Shown: positions 10,017 to 19,143, counted from the stretch's first letter. The stretch: 48,250 nucleotides of DNA from Polaromonas sp. (GCA_013823505.1 PNMH01000023.1:1-48250), one strand, 5' to 3'. The notes: generated by a model from the sequence alone, not told the origin. Numbers and translations are program-made.

Positions 10017-12042
10017 TCAGAAAATTCTCCAACCCATTGAGTTCTGCGAGCAGTGACTTATAGCGCGGGCTACCAGATACTTCGCCCGCAATCTCATGCT
10101 CGACTTGAGCACGCTCACGCTCCATCTCAAAAGCTTTCGTTCGGTCGTACAACGCATCTGCGCAGGGCCCACCGCCGTCACCTCCAGAGCACCGGGACAC
10201 AGACTCAACGCCACCATAGCTACAGGCACCACGCTTGGTACATGCACCCAAGCGGGTCTCCCGGAAGATCACTTGTCCACGCCGAGCTGCAGCAATCAGC
10301 GCCTTTGCATCCTTGTTTCCCACGAGATTTACCAAGATGGTTTGCTTACGTTCATTGCCGAGCGGCGACACGAAGCGATCACCCAATGCAGACTGCAGGT
10401 TATGCGCTATTGCCTCGTACATGGTTGCGACTATCACGCCTTCGGCCTCTTCGTTTAAATGCAGCTTGGTGTAGCCACGACCGTAATACAGGGGCATGAG
10501 CCGTGAGGCGTGCTTCATCTGGAACTGAATGCTGGAATCAGACAGCAACCCACTTGCGAACATATTCACAGCTCCTGTGCGACGGAGTTGATGCCAGGTA
10601 AAAGGCCATACCTTGCCAACCGAAAATCCTTTCTCCTGACTAAGATTGGGCGTCAACATCCGGGCGAGTATCAAGTCTTTCTCCAAGATACGAAGCTGCT
10701 CGTTTTCAAACAATTTAGGGTATCTGCGAATTATCGACAAATATGAAGACAAGTGAATTCTTTTATAGGTGGCTCTCGTCACGTTGCCTAGCCATGGCTC
10801 ACATGCTCTATCGATCAGGTAGATGCCCATTTGGTCTTTGCTGCTTGCTCCAAAATTGTCAACTGCGGCAACACAACGCATGCGGAGCCTCGCCACGGTT
10901 GACATAGCGGTAACGGCTACCTCGACGCTAGGGCATGTCGGCCATCTAGCATCACTATCGGGATCGGTCTTTGTCGTCTCCCCACAGATGATCGGAATTC
11001 GACCGAGACTCTCATCCTCCTCCCAAAGCAGACAATCTGTGCGCAAAGATCCAACCTCATCGATTCGTTGCAGGGTGAAGTTCGCTATGTGAGCCATTCC
11101 CGCACACTGCACAAGAGTCAAGTAACTGGAGAGTTGACGGACGTCCATTCCGAGAGCGGGAATGGACACCCAACGTTTTACGAGCTCATCGATACCAAAC
11201 CGCTTAGCTGTCACATCAAAGCGCCCATAGTAGCGGGCTCCTGACCGAATTCCGGATCCTGGCTTTGGAGGATCCTTAAATGGCAAAAGATGCGGCTGTG
11301 AGCGCTTGTTCACAGCTGCACCTAACGACCCAAAGTTGAAAGCGTACGCATCAATGCAAAAATTGAAGCAGTCCTCCACTTGCTGACTATGCGCAAGAAA
11401 ATCGTCGAGGCAAGCTCGCACGCGCTGAAGCTGGTAGGTCCATATCCGCGGCGGGATGTACGCGGTCTGCTTTGTTTCGTGACTTGGGTTTTCTAAGGTA
11501 AGACGCTTTATCCCATCATCGTCGACAAGAACGAATCCAAGTTGTTCGCGCGCGTCCCACAGGCGGTGCAGTTCGAGAATAGTGCTTTGATATTCGCTGG
11601 AAGAGATGACACTTGACAGTTGCTCCAACACCTTGGGGAAGCGCATCAGTTCGCTCGCGAGGATTCCGTTGCGACTGCAAAGTGCGACGATCCTGCGAAC
11701 TGGAAGAAATCTCGCCTTCAATGTGTTTGTTTTTGAAGCGGCCCGCGGCCCCCACATAAACCAAGTTGCGAGCAACCGCATCAGATGGGCATTGGCGGGA
11801 TCAATACGCTCTGCTTTTCGCGTCTCTAGACCATCGCCGAAGTCCAAGATCAATGTTTTACCTGCCCAGGGTGACAAATCCCATGTCGGTTGAGACCAAT
11901 AAGACAGAACCTCTCCTTTGCTGTCTTCGCTGACGACCCAATCACTAGGCGGTGGCCAGCTTGGCGGACGAAAACATCGATGCGAAGTCGTCAACCACCC
12001 GGACTTTAGGCGTAGGCCAAATTCTTCGAGAGCTACATTCAT
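10000..12042 (-). CDS. Large tyrosine recombinase (680 aa), third recombinase of the module
   Basis: The C-terminal third has a recognisable DNA breaking-rejoining fold: an Arg in the box around FTLQRIDEVGSLRTDCL, the box-II motif HQLRR in TWHQLRRTGAVNMFASG, then KHAS in place of LGH, and a likely nucleophile Tyr in MPLYYGRGY. The long N-terminal region (about 300 residues) is unlike phage integrases but matches the size class of Tn554 TnpB. A cysteine-containing tail (GACTKRGACSYGG, then SRCSGGDGGGPC) may bind metal. The ATG at 12042 overlaps the stop of the preceding gene (ATGA), indicating strict coupling. GC content is visibly lower than the surrounding chromosome. Confidence 0.8.
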   Translation of the reverse strand: MNVALEEFGLRLKSGWLTTSHRCFRPPSWPPPSDWVVSEDSKGEVLSYWSQPTWDLSPWAGKTLILDFGDGLETRKAERIDPANAHLMRLLATWFMWGPRAASKTNTLKARFLPVRRIVALCSRNGILASELMRFPKVLEQLSSVISSSEYQSTILELHRLWDAREQLGFVLVDDDGIKRLTLENPSHETKQTAYIPPRIWTYQLQRVRACLDDFLAHSQQVEDCFNFCIDAYAFNFGSLGAAVNKRSQPHLLPFKDPPKPGSGIRSGARYYGRFDVTAKRFGIDELVKRWVSIPALGMDVRQLSSYLTLVQCAGMAHIANFTLQRIDEVGSLRTDCLLWEEDESLGRIPIICGETTKTDPDSDARWPTCPSVEVAVTAMSTVARLRMRCVAAVDNFGASSKDQMGIYLIDRACEPWLGNVTRATYKRIHLSSYLSIIRRYPKLFENEQLRILEKDLILARMLTPNLSQEKGFSVGKVWPFTWHQLRRTGAVNMFASGLLSDSSIQFQMKHASRLMPLYYGRGYTKLHLNEEAEGVIVATMYEAIAHNLQSALGDRFVSPLGNERKQTILVNLVGNKDAKALIAAARRGQVIFRETRLGACTKRGACSYGGVESVSRCSGGDGGGPCADALYDRTKAFEMERERAQVEHEIAGEVSGSPRYKSLLAELNGLENFLNVVRS

Positions 12043-13745
12043 GGTGCACCCTCCATGCCCACGATGAGCCGATGCCAGTCCGGGTGATATCGGCCTTCCT
12101 CAACACGGGCGAGTGCCTCGTCCATCCAACTTCGTCGTTGCGCATTCGAGCCATGAAACCAACGCAGCTTTTCAGTGATCCGGTCAACGACATGCCGGAC
12201 TGGAAGTGCTTCCTGGTGGACTGCCGGAGAATGCCATTTGGACAATTCGATGACCTTGAGATGGCGGAAGCTGGCAAGCGCCCAAACGTGATCTTCGCTA
12301 TCGACGTCCCTGTGGTGCTCGCACCAAAGACAGCCGGAGGGACGAATACAGTCCGGCGTTGGCGCGGCGATCGGAATAGAAGGCACTGGCGCGAGCTGCC
12401 CATTGCACTGACCAGGCGCGACAGAAGTGGTGCGAACGATGGTCGGATCGTATCGGGACCAAAAGCGCATCACTTCACTCATTGCTCGTTGCTGGCTGGG
12501 CCTCTCATAGACACTCAGCAGCGTTTCTTTCGTATGCTGAGCCATGCAAGCAGTCAGTTCGGGATCACTACTCCGACGAAGGAGCCAGTTGATGCGGGTG
12601 TTTCGCAGGGTTTGAGGGGGAACGAAACAGATTCCGAGACCCTTGAAGATGCTCCGGAGGCGAAATTGGGGAGCGGTGTGGTCAGCTCGCCCACCGATGC
12701 GCACAAAGGGGAAGAGCAGGTCAGAGGTCGGGAAAATCTCACGACGCCATTCCAGATAACGTTCAAAATGGGGTTTGTAGCCCTTAAATATCTCGAATAG
12801 CACCTCACCCCCTCGGCGTTGCTTTCTATCCTTTACTTGGTAGCCATCAAGATGGCTGGCGTAGTAGAAATGGCGGAGTTGGAGTTTGTGTGCCTGCGCC
12901 ATGTTCATGCCGGTTTGCCCTATGAACATGAGCAACTCAGCTTCGCAGCGCAAATTTGCGAGAGGGTAACGCGTGCGCAGAGTACCGTCTGCTTCGAATG
13001 CAGTAAACCTCTTGATTGACCTTTGAGAATGGCGACCAGCCAATTTGGGAGCGACACCCCCTTGGCAGGAGTAACCTGACCATTGCACCAACTCACCACC
13101 AGTATGAAGTGGAATACGCACAGGCAGCGGGCCTTTGAGCACCACATCGATTGGCAGCCCATCGCAAATGTCCTGCAACAGCTTGCCAAAGATAAAAGTG
13201 TCATTCAAGCTTTGTTTATCTGCCTGAACCCCCCGAGCAGTTTTTCGCTGCGGCGGCATATCTAACCGGGTCAGTTGAATAACCGGATTTGAACGATCCA
13301 AGACGGCGTCTAGGACTTGACCCGCTTGTGAACCTTTTGTGTATGCCGATCTTTTCTTTAGATCGCCTACAACTTGGCAACGGTTCAGGAGCGCGTCAGT
13401 CCAATGTATGTAGGTTTTTTGGATCGAATCGAAATCGAGTTGATGATGAGCTTCCTCCGCCCAAATAAACAGATCGCGCAAATACCGGACCGAATTACGC
13501 GCAGTAGCAATACTGCCACCTCCCACCAGCTTTCCGTTGACTGCCTCGTGAATCTTCCGCACGAGCTCCACTCGTTCACGAAGCGGACTTCCGAGTTCCC
13601 CATCGGCAATCATGCGCCCAACCTTTCCCCGATGTGCCTTCGCTCCTCCCCAATAAAGAAGAACTTTTAGGTCCAAAGGCGTAGCTTTGTCCCCGTACGT
13701 CATAGCGGGAAATGTCAGATCAAGAGCGCGAATGACGTCATGCAT
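12039..13745 (-). CDS. Tyrosine recombinase-like protein (about 568 aa), second recombinase of the module
   Basis: The fold is that of a tyrosine recombinase, but the first catalytic box reads TGMNMAQAHKLQLRHFYY, where an Arg is expected in the TGxRxxE position. Box II is LRNTRINWLL (HxxR without the His), and the end is AQHTKETLLSVYERPSQQ, giving a plausible His and nucleophile Tyr. The catalytic set is thus non-canonical, and this protein may be a partly inactive partner. ATG at 13745 is preferred over TTG at 13748; it overlaps the first recombinase gene by 8 bases (ATGCATGA) and ends in a 4-base overlap with the third. This tight packing suggests fixed stoichiometry of a multi-protein recombination complex. 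Confidence 0.78.
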   Translation of the reverse strand: MHDVIRALDLTFPAMTYGDKATPLDLKVLLYWGGAKAHRGKVGRMIADGELGSPLRERVELVRKIHEAVNGKLVGGGSIATARNSVRYLRDLFIWAEEAHHQLDFDSIQKTYIHWTDALLNRCQVVGDLKKRSAYTKGSQAGQVLDAVLDRSNPVIQLTRLDMPPQRKTARGVQADKQSLNDTFIFGKLLQDICDGLPIDVVLKGPLPVRIPLHTGGELVQWSGYSCQGGVAPKLAGRHSQRSIKRFTAFEADGTLRTRYPLANLRCEAELLMFIGQTGMNMAQAHKLQLRHFYYASHLDGYQVKDRKQRRGGEVLFEIFKGYKPHFERYLEWRREIFPTSDLLFPFVRIGGRADHTAPQFRLRSIFKGLGICFVPPQTLRNTRINWLLRRSSDPELTACMAQHTKETLLSVYERPSQQRAMSEVMRFWSRYDPTIVRTTSVAPGQCNGQLAPVPSIPIAAPTPDCIRPSGCLWCEHHRDVDSEDHVWALASFRHLKVIELSKWHSPAVHQEALPVRHVVDRITEKLRWFHGSNAQRRSWMDEALARVEEGRYHPDWHRLIVGMEGAP

Positions 13746-15000
13746 CAAACTGGTCCCAGTTCCTCATCTTCAGTCCCGTAAAGGCCTTGTTAAATGCTTC
13801 TGCCGCCTCTTGCTTTCCCTTGCTCATCTCCAGAAACTTCACGTACCTGAATGTCGTCGATTCATGCTTGTGAAGCATGGCATTTTTTACGAATTCAATC
13901 GCTGTGCTCACTGTGGTAACGCCCAAAACTAGTTTCATCAGCCAAGTACCGTATGTAGCTCGCGTTTGATGAAATTTGAATCGCATCATAAACTTCATGT
14001 CTGAACGAACGGCGTTTCGGCGTAAATCCGTCATCAGTCGACTAATGGAATTACTTCCATAGCGATTTCCTCGCTTTGTCAAGAAGATAATCGAGCGATC
14101 CTTTGGTTTAGCTCGCATCTCTCGCTTGAGACGCTCAGTTGAGAATGCATATCGTTTTAGAGAATCAAGGAGGAAGTCCGGGACAAGGAGGTAACCCGCT
14201 ACGCTCAACTTCGTTTCAACCTCGGTTCCCGGCCCAATGCGAACCAAATAAAAGCCTTTCATCGAAGGATCCGGGCGAGCTTGATCCAGATCCTCAATAT
14301 GCAGAGTTGTGATTGTCCCCAAGCGCGCACCGGTGAAGAAGCCAATGGTCAGCATGAGTTGTAATTCTTGCGTCGAATTCTCGGCCATGAACTTAAGCAG
14401 CTCAATCATATGAGTTTCACTGAGCGGGAAGAGACCTTCCTCAAGTGCCGTGTCTGGACGTGTACGGTTGGGTATGGTTAAGTCAGTAGTCACTCGAGCC
14501 ATCGAACGCTTAAAACCGACAGCATCGTAGAAAGCAATCACCACGGATTTCTCTTGCCACATGAGTGATTTCGGATTTATGAAATCATGGAAGCTGGCAT
14601 GTCGATAAAATTGGACAACTGCACTCATTCGCGCTCTTGCGGTGTTCGACGCCAAACTTCCCCGAGCTAGTTGACCCATGAGTTCGCCACGAAATTGCAC
14701 AATCGCGCGATCAGCTACTCGGATTGGAAAATGTCGCCAATCCAGTTCGTGCTCCTCCAAGAAACTTGCATAGGCATGCAAGTGTTTCATCAGAGCCTTA
14801 ATGGTCTCCGGTACGACGCTTTGATTTGATATTTTTTCTAACGCCCAATGGTTGGCTTCTGCCCAACCCTCGCCGCTCTCCCAGAAGATCTGCGGCAAAA
14901 GATCAAAGGAGCGGGCGAGTTTATCCCTTTCCCATGAGCCTCCCCCGCCTTCAACGGCTTCCCGCCATGGTTCGAAGTTGATGAATTCGAGGGATGCCAC
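13738..15000 (-). CDS. Tyrosine recombinase (420 aa), first gene of the recombinase operon
   Basis: A canonical tyrosine recombinase: TGARLGTITTLH (box I Arg), FHQTRATYGTW (HxxR), LHKHESTTFRYVKF (His and nucleophile Tyr). The N-terminal 170 residues form a SAM-like core-binding region. It starts at GTG 15000, with AGGT about 10 bases upstream; no better start is seen. It leads an operon with two further recombinases and a small protein, all overlapping. The arrangement recalls Tn554 (tnpABC), recombinase-in-trio (RIT) elements and the gamma-mobile-trio (GmtY/Z/X) islands; size order 420-569-680-137 does not match my memory of any one of them exactly. Confidence 0.85.
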   Translation of the reverse strand: MASLEFINFEPWREAVEGGGGSWERDKLARSFDLLPQIFWESGEGWAEANHWALEKISNQSVVPETIKALMKHLHAYASFLEEHELDWRHFPIRVADRAIVQFRGELMGQLARGSLASNTARARMSAVVQFYRHASFHDFINPKSLMWQEKSVVIAFYDAVGFKRSMARVTTDLTIPNRTRPDTALEEGLFPLSETHMIELLKFMAENSTQELQLMLTIGFFTGARLGTITTLHIEDLDQARPDPSMKGFYLVRIGPGTEVETKLSVAGYLLVPDFLLDSLKRYAFSTERLKREMRAKPKDRSIIFLTKRGNRYGSNSISRLMTDLRRNAVRSDMKFMMRFKFHQTRATYGTWLMKLVLGVTTVSTAIEFVKNAMLHKHESTTFRYVKFLEMSKGKQEAAEAFNKAFTGLKMRNWDQFDA

Positions 15001-15192
15001 GTCTGATTACCTGCACTCACGTACTAAGTGCCGCACCCAAGATTCCAGTGAGGCACCGCGTGCTTTGAATCACGCTCTGGAAAGCGTCAGTGGATTGCAG
15101 CAATCTCACATCACCTCCTGCAGAAGACTCGAGACGCTAGCTGGAAGCGAGGGCGTGGAATCAATGCACCGTCCACGCTATTCAGGAGTTCA
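15001..15192 (-). promoter_or_regulatory. Upstream region of the recombinase operon
   Basis: A 192-base non-coding stretch between the recombinase operon start and the ychF terminator. It must contain the operon's promoter and very probably the right end of the recombinase module, because host sequence (the ychF terminator) begins at about 15193. I could not pick a confident -35/-10 pair or terminal repeat. Confidence 0.4.
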
Positions 15193-15227
15193 GAAAAAAC
15201 GGACGTATTTAAACCCTGTAAATGTCC
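15193..15227 (-). terminator. Rho-independent terminator of ychF
   Basis: On the reverse strand GGACATTT pairs imperfectly with AAATACGTCC (two extra bases bulged) and is followed at once by GTTTTTT. It is about 40 bases after the ychF stop. The stem is short and AT-rich, but position and T-tract fit. Confidence 0.5.
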
Positions 15228-15264
15228 ATAGAGTATCGAGTCCTGGGTGTATGTCAATGCTGCA

Positions 15265-16359
15265 CTATGCGGGGGTGAACAGGAAGTTCATCACGTCGCC
15301 GTCTTTGACAACGTACTCCTTGCCTTCGGCGCGCATCTTGCCCGCGTCCTTGGCGCCCTGCTCACCCTTGAAGTTGATGAAGTCGTCAAACGCGATGGTC
15401 TGGGCGCGGATGTAGCCCTTCTCGAAATCGGTGTGGATCACGCCCGCGGCCTGCGGGCCGGTGTCGCCCACGTGGATGGTCCAGGCGCGCACCTCTTTCA
15501 CGCCGGCGGTGAAGTAGGTCTGCAGGCCCAGCAGCTGGTAGGCCGCGCGGATCAGCCGGTTCAGGCCGGGTTCGTCCTGACCTAGCTCCTTGAGGAATTC
15601 GAGTCGGTCGGCGTCGTCCATCTCGGACAGCTCGGCTTCGATCTTGGCGCAGATGGCGACCACGGGTGCGTTCTGCTTTTTCGCAAACTCGCGCAGGCGG
15701 TCGAGGAAGGGGTTGTTCTCGAAACCGTCTTCCGATACGTTGGCCACGAACATCGCGGGCTTGGCCGTGATCAGGAAGAACTGCTTGAGCTGCGCCTGCT
15801 CGTCCTTGCTGAAGTCGATGGTGCGCACCGGCTGGGTGTCGTTCAGCGCGGTCTGGCATTTCTCCAGAATGGCGAGCTGCTTGATGGATTCCTTGTCACC
15901 CGAGCGTGCGGTCTTGCTCACGCGGTGGATGGCTTTTTCCACCGCCGCCAGATCGGCCAGGCAGAGCTCGGTCTGGATGACCTCGATGTCGGCGATCGGG
16001 TCGACCTTGTTGGCCACATGAATCACGTTGTCGTCTTCAAAGCAGCGCACCACGTTGACGATGGCGTCGGTCTCGCGGATGTGGGCCAGAAACTTGTTGC
16101 CCAGGCCTTCACCGGTGCTGGCACCAGCCACCAGACCGGCGATGTCCACGAACTCCACGATGGCCGGCACCACACGCTCGGGCTCGACGATCGCCGCCAG
16201 CTTCGCCAGGCGCGGATCGGGCACTTCGACCACACCCGTGTTGGGCTCGATGGTGCAGAAGGGGTAGTTCTCGGCCGCGATGCCGGCTTTGGTCAGCGCG
16301 TTGAAAAGGGTGGACTTGCCCACGTTGGGCAGGCCCACGATGCCGCATTGGAGGCTCAT
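15265..16359 (-). CDS. ychF: YchF, redox-regulated Obg-family ATPase/GTPase
   Basis: Full length (364 residues). The P-loop GLPNVGKST (9-17), [10 protein letters not shown] (switch II/G3), the NVSEDG motif in place of NKxD that gives YchF its ATP preference, and the C-terminal TGS domain ending MNFLFTPA are all present. YchF binds ribosomes and damps oxidative-stress resistance in enteric bacteria. The first 33 codons are part of a 102-bp sequence repeated exactly at 24213-24314, so this is a chimera: codons 34-364 are host, and the start with its ribosome binding site (AAAGGAATATCC-ATG) and promoter are probably supplied by the integrated island. The reading frame is intact, so integration keeps ychF functional but may alter its expression. 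Confidence 0.97.
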   Translation of the reverse strand: MSLQCGIVGLPNVGKSTLFNALTKAGIAAENYPFCTIEPNTGVVEVPDPRLAKLAAIVEPERVVPAIVEFVDIAGLVAGASTGEGLGNKFLAHIRETDAIVNVVRCFEDDNVIHVANKVDPIADIEVIQTELCLADLAAVEKAIHRVSKTARSGDKESIKQLAILEKCQTALNDTQPVRTIDFSKDEQAQLKQFFLITAKPAMFVANVSEDGFENNPFLDRLREFAKKQNAPVVAICAKIEAELSEMDDADRLEFLKELGQDEPGLNRLIRAAYQLLGLQTYFTAGVKEVRAWTIHVGDTGPQAAGVIHTDFEKGYIRAQTIAFDDFINFKGEQGAKDAGKMRAEGKEYVVKDGDVMNFLFTPA

Positions 16360-16427
16360 GGATATTCCTTTGAAATCAACCCCCTCTGCACCATCGAGCC
16401 CAACACCGGCGTGGTCGAAGTGCCCGA
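16217..16427. repeat. 48-bp inverted repeat of ychF codons 33-48 at the island edge
   Basis: The left arm is 16217-16264 (ychF codons 33-48, reverse strand). The right arm is 16380-16427, reading the same coding sequence on the plus strand: 45 of 48 bases identical, with one change Phe to Leu and two changes in a synonymous Thr-Gly pair. Beyond the arm, homology fades (EKRLLE for DPRLAK). The 115-base spacer contains most of the left direct repeat and the ychF start codon. The right arm begins at the same codon where the direct repeat ends. It could be an old attachment site left by an earlier, inverted integration or by inversion of the island. Confidence 0.85.
16261..16362 (-). repeat. Left 102-bp direct repeat (attachment site, functional ychF start)
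   Basis: Identical base for base to 24213-24314. It covers ychF codons 1-33 and 3 bases before ATG. Identity stops exactly at codon 34 on one side and at the fourth base upstream of ATG on the other. Strand exchange must have occurred within it. Confidence 0.93.
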
Positions 16428-16494
16428 AAAGCGGCTACTGGAAACGTGCGGCGGACGGTCGGGACCGAGCCGGGGTTCATCGAGTTTCTGAGGA

Positions 16495-16514
16495 CTTTGT
16501 CCTCGTTTTGCCAG
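16495..16514 (+). repeat. Candidate integrase arm site, left copy
   Basis: CTTTGTCCTCGTTTTGCCAG, matched in the same orientation by 24130-24149 with 18 of 20 bases identical. The pair sits near the two ends of the island (132 and 63 bases from the direct repeats), the place expected for integrase arm-binding sites. The left copy overlaps a perfect GAGGAC-TTT-GTCCTC palindrome (16490-16504). Confidence 0.5.
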
Positions 16515-16521
16515 GGGGAAA

Positions 16522-17658
16522 GTGGTCGTGATTGTACTGATCAGTGAATCGATGCTGCTCAACAGCACCGCGCGGGACGGGCGCGTCCTACGGGATCGGA
16601 TGCTGAGCGGCTTCTGCGTGCGCATGCACGCCCGCAGGCGGACTTTCAGGGTAGCGACCAGCGTGGCGGGCAAGCAGTTCCGCATGACGCTGGGGCACTG
16701 GCCCCTCATGAGCGTCGAAGAGGCCCGGGCGCGGGCGATGGAGGTGCTGGCGCAGTGCCGCAGGGGTGAACGACCCAGCCGCTTTGTGCCAAAGGCTGTG
16801 CCCACGCTGCGCGCGGCGTACCTGGAGTACTGCTCAGCCAAGAGCATCAAGGCATCGAGCCAGAGGCGGTACGAGTCGTTCTACCGAACGCACTTCAGCG
16901 ACTGGCTGGACCGCCCAGTGACGGATCTTGGTGGCCCGGAGTTCATCGAGCACTGCCATGCCTTCGCCCAGACCAAAGGCGCGGCGTTGGTTGAGCTGGG
17001 GCGTGGGATGGTCGGCGCTGTCATCAAGTACGTGAACGCGCTACACGGGCTGGCGCTGGAGTCGCCCTTCACCAAACTGGCGGTGGTGGGCCTGATGCCA
17101 GACCGTGCTCAGCCCCGCGCCCGGGTGCTGCAGGTGGCTGATCTGCCCGCGTGGCGGGCAGCGGTGGACCAGCTGGGTGAGCGCCAGCGGGACTTCTTGT
17201 ACCTGACGCTCTACACGGGCTTGCGACGCAATGAAGCCCGGGAGCTACGCCGGGAGCAGATCGACCTCGTGGCGGGCGTCCTGAGCATTCCTGAGACCAA
17301 GAACGGGAAGCCCCATTCGCTGCCCATCACACCGTTGATGCGCGAGGTGCTGGAGCGGCGCTGTGCTGGTCTGCAGGCGGGGGATGAACTGTTCGACGGG
17401 GTGGCGGCTGGGCATCTGTCGAAGATGGCCGCCCGGGTGGGATCGCCTGCTTTCATGCTGCACGACCTGCGCAAGCTGCTGGCGACCGTGGGGGAGCGGC
17501 TGGGGGTGGGTGACGCTGTGCTGCGGCGCATCTTGAACCACACCGCGCAGAAAACCGATGTGCTGCACCGGGTGTATGTGCAGATCGGGGTGGAGGACGT
17601 GAGAGTGGCCCTTGAAAGGATCCAGACTGAGCTGGGTGATCTCGCAAAGTCGGCATGA
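16522..17658 (+). CDS. Tyrosine integrase of the ychF island (P4-type)
   Basis: Up to 378 residues. The N-terminal arm-binding region (about 35-90: RTFRVATSVAGKQFRMTLGHW, MSVEEARARA) is the DUF4102-like module of P4-type integrases. The catalytic domain has TGLRRNEARE (Arg near 234), Lys in ETKNGKPHSLPI, HDLRK (313-317), NHT where LGH is usual, and nucleophile Tyr near 351 in LHRVYV. Starts at GTG 16522 or 16528; AGGGGG at 16513-16518 precedes both and the choice is uncertain. It is divergent from ychF and next to the attachment repeat, as expected for the enzyme that inserted the island. High GC, unlike most of the cargo, so the cargo may have been acquired separately. Confidence 0.9.
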   Translation: MVVIVLISESMLLNSTARDGRVLRDRMLSGFCVRMHARRRTFRVATSVAGKQFRMTLGHWPLMSVEEARARAMEVLAQCRRGERPSRFVPKAVPTLRAAYLEYCSAKSIKASSQRRYESFYRTHFSDWLDRPVTDLGGPEFIEHCHAFAQTKGAALVELGRGMVGAVIKYVNALHGLALESPFTKLAVVGLMPDRAQPRARVLQVADLPAWRAAVDQLGERQRDFLYLTLYTGLRRNEARELRREQIDLVAGVLSIPETKNGKPHSLPITPLMREVLERRCAGLQAGDELFDGVAAGHLSKMAARVGSPAFMLHDLRKLLATVGERLGVGDAVLRRILNHTAQKTDVLHRVYVQIGVEDVRVALERIQTELGDLAKSA

Positions 17659-17700
17659 GGCCTGTTGAAAATCAGGTAGCGCCGTTAGGTGTTCCCGCGC

Positions 17701-19143
17701 TCAGTGGAGATTGAGTGCTTTCCAGAGCCCTTTGTGTAGGACTATTGTTCGCGACGGACTAAACGCAGAATTAGGATTTCTATACTTGAATTCGAACCAG
17801 TCCTGCCTGGTAGTGCGATCGCGCCATGTTAAGCCAATGGCGCTAGCGGAAAAAAGTGCATGCATCAATACGTCGATTTTTGACTTTGGTAAGCCCAGTG
17901 GTATCGCAACAGCTTCAAGTCGTTGCATGCTAAATCGACGCTCGTGAATCTCGCCAACGCTACTAAGAAATATCTCGAGCTCTCTTGCTGTCACGTAGCC
18001 TACAAGTTCATCCTTGATTTCTGGAAGAAAGTACTTCTCCGAATAGAGCTTAACCCCATTCAAGACTTCGGCCTTGGTTGGTGTATTGGCGGTGGATGCC
18101 TTTTGAATTTGCGTCAACAGAGCAATGAAGTCTCTTGGAGTATGCCGAGTCAAATCAGCGAGATATTTCTTGGTTGGTACGCCATGGTCCATAGTCTTCG
18201 GCAGGCACTCTGTGATGACATCAATCTCCCTGCCGACAGAGAGCTTTGCACGGAGATTAACTAAAGTTAGGAGCTTTGATTGCTCCGCGTCGCCGGAAGG
18301 TGGATACCAGTCAATCTCAAGGCACGAGTCCTGTCGAATCTTATTCTTGTTAGCGCCGGGAAGGACTTCGTAGATGTCTGTCCGACAAAGGACGATGATC
18401 CATACCGGGATCTTGTTTACTCGAAAGTGTGCATTTAGTCTTGCAGTCTCGAAGATCAAGGCCGATAGAGTTTCGTACTGAATTGCCGCCTTCGTTAGCA
18501 CATCATCGAGGCCGTCAATGACCAAGTATTGTGTCCCGTGAAAATGATATCTTTCTATTAACTTCTTGAGGCTAGCTACTAAATTCAGAAAAGCCAGATC
18601 TGGTGGCATCCCGCCTGTGGACGACTCTCCGAAGAACTCTAAAATGGTGGGAATTTGAGCTTTAAACCCGGCCTTAGATGATCGAACTACCAGTTGCTGG
18701 ATGTCGGCGGTTGGTAGCAAGCCGAATGACTTCAACTGTGCTATCGCACCATTCGTGTCGATGTTGAGCGACTTTGTTGAGCCCGGATGTGTGCTCAATG
18801 CATCAATGATCTGAAGGCATAGCAGCCACGACCACGACGCTGGGTATCTGGACGCAGTCTCAACAGTCGAAGGCATCAGCTGTGAAAAGGTCTTGTAGGG
18901 GAAGTCTGCCAAGTGGATCAAGCTGACGGCGGAAGCCTTCGTATTGTCGGTAGCGACTTGTTTTATCTTTTCTCCCAAAATGGACTTGCCTGCGCCCTTT
19001 CGTGCAAGCAGCAGCCACTTCTTCTGGTTCAGAAAAGGTTCCAAAAGCCCATCATCGACGTAGCCATCCGCCACAAGATGAGGCACCTCGGCAGCTTCGG
19101 CCTCGCCTGAAGTCCGGCCGAAATCGATTGTCTTGAAGGTCAA
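17701..19143 (-). CDS. P-loop ATPase, Sll1717-like family
   Basis: A 480-residue cytosolic NTPase. After the start (DFGRTSGEAEAAEVPHLV) comes LLLARKGAGKSILGEK (Walker A near 46-53) and a hydrophobic Walker B, YLVIDGLDDV, near 240. A sensor-like IIVLCRTDIYEVLPG follows near 275, then a helical C-terminal region. The pattern fits the Sll1717-type AAA/STAND-like ATPases often found singly in genomic islands; a role in phage defence is plausible for such ATPases but not shown. It is convergent with the integrase (42 bases apart). AT-rich codon choice sets it apart from both flanks, which indicates recent transfer. Confidence 0.75.
   Translation of the reverse strand: MTFKTIDFGRTSGEAEAAEVPHLVADGYVDDGLLEPFLNQKKWLLLARKGAGKSILGEKIKQVATDNTKASAVSLIHLADFPYKTFSQLMPSTVETASRYPASWSWLLCLQIIDALSTHPGSTKSLNIDTNGAIAQLKSFGLLPTADIQQLVVRSSKAGFKAQIPTILEFFGESSTGGMPPDLAFLNLVASLKKLIERYHFHGTQYLVIDGLDDVLTKAAIQYETLSALIFETARLNAHFRVNKIPVWIIVLCRTDIYEVLPGANKNKIRQDSCLEIDWYPPSGDAEQSKLLTLVNLRAKLSVGREIDVITECLPKTMDHGVPTKKYLADLTRHTPRDFIALLTQIQKASTANTPTKAEVLNGVKLYSEKYFLPEIKDELVGYVTARELEIFLSSVGEIHERRFSMQRLEAVAIPLGLPKSKIDVLMHALFSASAIGLTWRDRTTRQDWFEFKYRNPNSAFSPSRTIVLHKGLWKALNLH

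Noticed and set aside
9203..15264. Classic RIT element with terminal inverted repeats
   Set aside because: Recombinase sizes differ from RIT trios as I know them, a fourth gene is present, and no terminal inverted repeats could be found by eye.
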